From Nitrospiraceae bacterium (GTDB lineage: Bacteria; Nitrospirota; Nitrospiria; Nitrospirales; Nitrospiraceae): a DNA stretch of 6,588 bases. This document shows, in pieces, positions 4,984 to 6,588 of this stretch (its first letter is position 1; every line of letters starts with the position of its first letter). A program made the translations under genes and the position numbers. Under the pieces are notes generated by a model. That model made no database searches, was not told the DNA's origin, and saw only the letters and a list, made by a program, of their open reading frames with translations. The stretch lies in assembly GCA_005793285.1 (NCBI GenBank), contig SXPO01000266.1, positions 1 through 6,588 of the forward strand. Reading direction: 5' to 3'.

Positions 4984-6588
4984 TCAGGCACTGGCCACGT
5001 CCTGAAATTGCATGGCATGGAGGCGTTGATACGTCCCGCCCAGCCGAAGCAATGCTTCATGCGAGCCTGTCTCCACAATCGCGCCACGGTCCAACACCAC
5101 GATACGATCCGCATTTTGAATGGTGGAGAGCCGATGCGCAATCACCACCGTCGTCCGGTTCTTCATGAGATTCGTCAAGGCCAATTGCACGATGCGTTCG
5201 GACTCCGTGTCCAGCGCCGATGTGGCCTCATCCAGAATCAGCAGCGGCGGATCGCGCAGAATAGCGCGGGCGATCGCCAGACGTTGCCGTTCGCCTCCCG
5301 ACAATTTCACACCGCGTTCCCCAATGATCGTCTCATACCCCTCGGGCAAGCGAAGGATAAACTCATGGGCGTAGGCCGCCTTGGCCGCTTGTTCGATAGT
5401 GGATTGGCTGGCTCCCGTGTGACCAAAGGCAATGTTGCGGCTGATCGTATCGTCGAACAATACGATCTCCTGCGACACAATCCCGATATGGGTCCTCAAC
5501 GACCGCAACGTATACGATGTGAGCGGAAGGCCATCCAAAAGAATCCGTCCCTCCGTCGGTTCGTAGAAACGCGGCAGCAAGCTGACCAACGTCGTCTTCC
5601 CGCCTCCACTGCCCCCCACCAGCGCCACCACCTCGCCGGACTTGATTGAGAGATCGACGCCGGCCAGCGCCGGCGCGGTCTGACTCTCATAGCGCAACGA
5701 GACGCCTTGGAATTCAATCCCCTGGCGGATTCCTGTCAGGGCGACCGTGCCATGATCCTTGGACTGTTCCGTTTCCAGGTCCATCACATCGTAGACCCGT
5801 TCCGCTGCCGCCAAGGCCTGCTGAATGATGTTATTCGCTCCCGCCAGTTTGCGAATCGGGGTATAGGCCATAAACATGGCTGCCATGAAGGAAAACAGCG
5901 AACCGGGCGTCATCACCTCATGGATGACAAGGTACCCCCCGTACCAAATGATCCCTGCCACCCCGATGACGCCGATGACCTCCATGTGCGACGATCCGAT
6001 CGACCAGACTTGATTGGATTTCAGCGTGGTCGCCAGGAAGGCCCCGTTGTAGGTTTTGAAGCGTTCGGCTTCCGCCTCTTCCCGCCCGAACGCCTTCACC
6101 ATTCTGATGCCGGCCAGTGTCTCTTGAAGCGTCGACGACATATCGCCCATCCGCTCCTGCCCGCTCGTCGCCAGCCTCCGCAATCGCTTCCCGACACGCA
6201 CCATCGTCAGCGCCGACAGCGGGATGACGATCGCTGACAGCCCCGCTAGCTTCCAATTCTGATAGACAATCACCCCCACCATGGCCAGAAATGTCAGGAC
6301 GTTCTGGAAAATATCTTTGAGCACATTCGATGCGGCGCTCGCCATCAACCCGACATCGTTCACCACCCGCGAGACCAGGCGGCCCGACGTATTCGTATCG
6401 TGAAACCCGACCGGCATCCTGATCAGGTGTTGAAACAACTCCTGCCTGATATCGGCAATGACCCGATTGGTCACATAGGCCATCAAATACCCGACGCCGT
6501 AACTGAACACCGCCTTCAGAAGCGCAACCGCCAAGAGGACCAACGGCAACATCAGCAGCAGCTCTTCATTCTTCTCGATGAAAATACC
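4984..6588 (-). CDS. msbA: Lipid A export ABC transporter, ATP-binding/permease protein MsbA, 5' end beyond window
   Basis: MsbA flips lipid A-core from the inner to the outer leaflet of the cytoplasmic membrane, working as a homodimer of fused permease-ATPase subunits. There are 534 codons visible against about 580 for the family, so roughly 45-50 N-terminal residues, including the first membrane helix, are missing. The frame stays open to the right edge (GIFIEKNEELLLM precedes the first visible ATG at 6552). The permease part shows hydrophobic helices and the coupling-region sequences TNRVIADIRQELFQHLIRMP and ETLAGIRMVKAFGRE. The ATPase domain (about 5010-5710) has Walker A GGSGGGKTT, Q-loop IVSQE, signature LSGGERQR (near 5281-5304), Walker B LLILDEATSALD (near 5212-5250) and H-loop IAHRLST. 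Other multidrug or lipid exporters of this fold look similar, but the neighbours support MsbA. It is the first visible gene of the apparent operon. Confidence 0.92.
   Translation of the reverse strand, partial: GIFIEKNEELLLMLPLVLLAVALLKAVFSYGVGYLMAYVTNRVIADIRQELFQHLIRMPVGFHDTNTSGRLVSRVVNDVGLMASAASNVLKDIFQNVLTFLAMVGVIVYQNWKLAGLSAIVIPLSALTMVRVGKRLRRLATSGQERMGDMSSTLQETLAGIRMVKAFGREEAEAERFKTYNGAFLATTLKSNQVWSIGSSHMEVIGVIGVAGIIWYGGYLVIHEVMTPGSLFSFMAAMFMAYTPIRKLAGANNIIQQALAAAERVYDVMDLETEQSKDHGTVALTGIRQGIEFQGVSLRYESQTAPALAGVDLSIKSGEVVALVGGSGGGKTTLVSLLPRFYEPTEGRILLDGLPLTSYTLRSLRTHIGIVSQEIVLFDDTISRNIAFGHTGASQSTIEQAAKAAYAHEFILRLPEGYETIIGERGVKLSGGERQRLAIARAILRDPPLLILDEATSALDTESERIVQLALTNLMKNRTTVVIAHRLSTIQNADRIVVLDRGAIVETGSHEALLRLGGTYQRLHAMQFQDVASA

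Noticed and set aside
4543..5649. Long + strand open frame (368 codons) across msbA and the acyltransferase gene
   Set aside because: It lies antisense to two genes with clear family motifs, has no recognisable domain, and is an expected by-product of GC-rich coding sequence.

Overview
This window is one continuous minus-strand gene cluster for lipid A and inner-core lipopolysaccharide (LPS) assembly and export. It points to a Gram-negative bacterium with a moderately GC-rich genome. Gene order and the abundance of short inverted oligonucleotide arrays would fit a Nitrospirota (Nitrospira-like) organism, but that assignment is inference from sequence style, not a demonstrated match. No promoter, terminator, tRNA or rRNA was found. 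Transcription probably enters from beyond the right edge.

Reading in the direction of transcription (right to left): a partial msbA-type lipid A flippase (4984-6588, N-terminus cut by the edge); a DUF374-type acyltransferase (4259-4965) whose reading frame breaks at a run of nine A; waaA/kdtA, the Kdo transferase (2819-4174); lpxK, the lipid A 4'-kinase (1621-2694); and one open frame running off the left edge (1-1628). That last frame joins a GT9 heptosyltransferase (WaaF-like) to a HAD phosphatase of the GmhB type. Gaps are 18, 84 and 124 nt, and the last pair overlaps by 8 nt. There is no gene-free stretch above 300 nt.

Together the genes phosphorylate the lipid A disaccharide (LpxK), attach Kdo (WaaA), possibly acylate it (DUF374 protein), make and attach heptose (GmhB and WaaF domains), and flip the product across the inner membrane (MsbA).

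The unusual content is a set of short-period inverted repeat arrays. Two arrays have an exact 9-nt period and a centre where GTC-phased units switch to GAC-phased units. One is translated in frame inside waaA (3970-4060). The other forms the linker of the heptosyltransferase-phosphatase fusion (456-604). Because 9 is a multiple of 3, both are read through as tripeptide-repeat peptides. Two further arrays have a 7-nt period: 2745-2836 (inverted, containing the waaA stop codon) and 4951-4978 (containing the acyltransferase start codon). The 9-nt arrays resemble in concept the protein-coding palindromic elements of Rickettsia, and one may have created the gene fusion. The A9 frameshift in the acyltransferase gene is the second main item: a single -1 slip restores a complete 235-residue protein.
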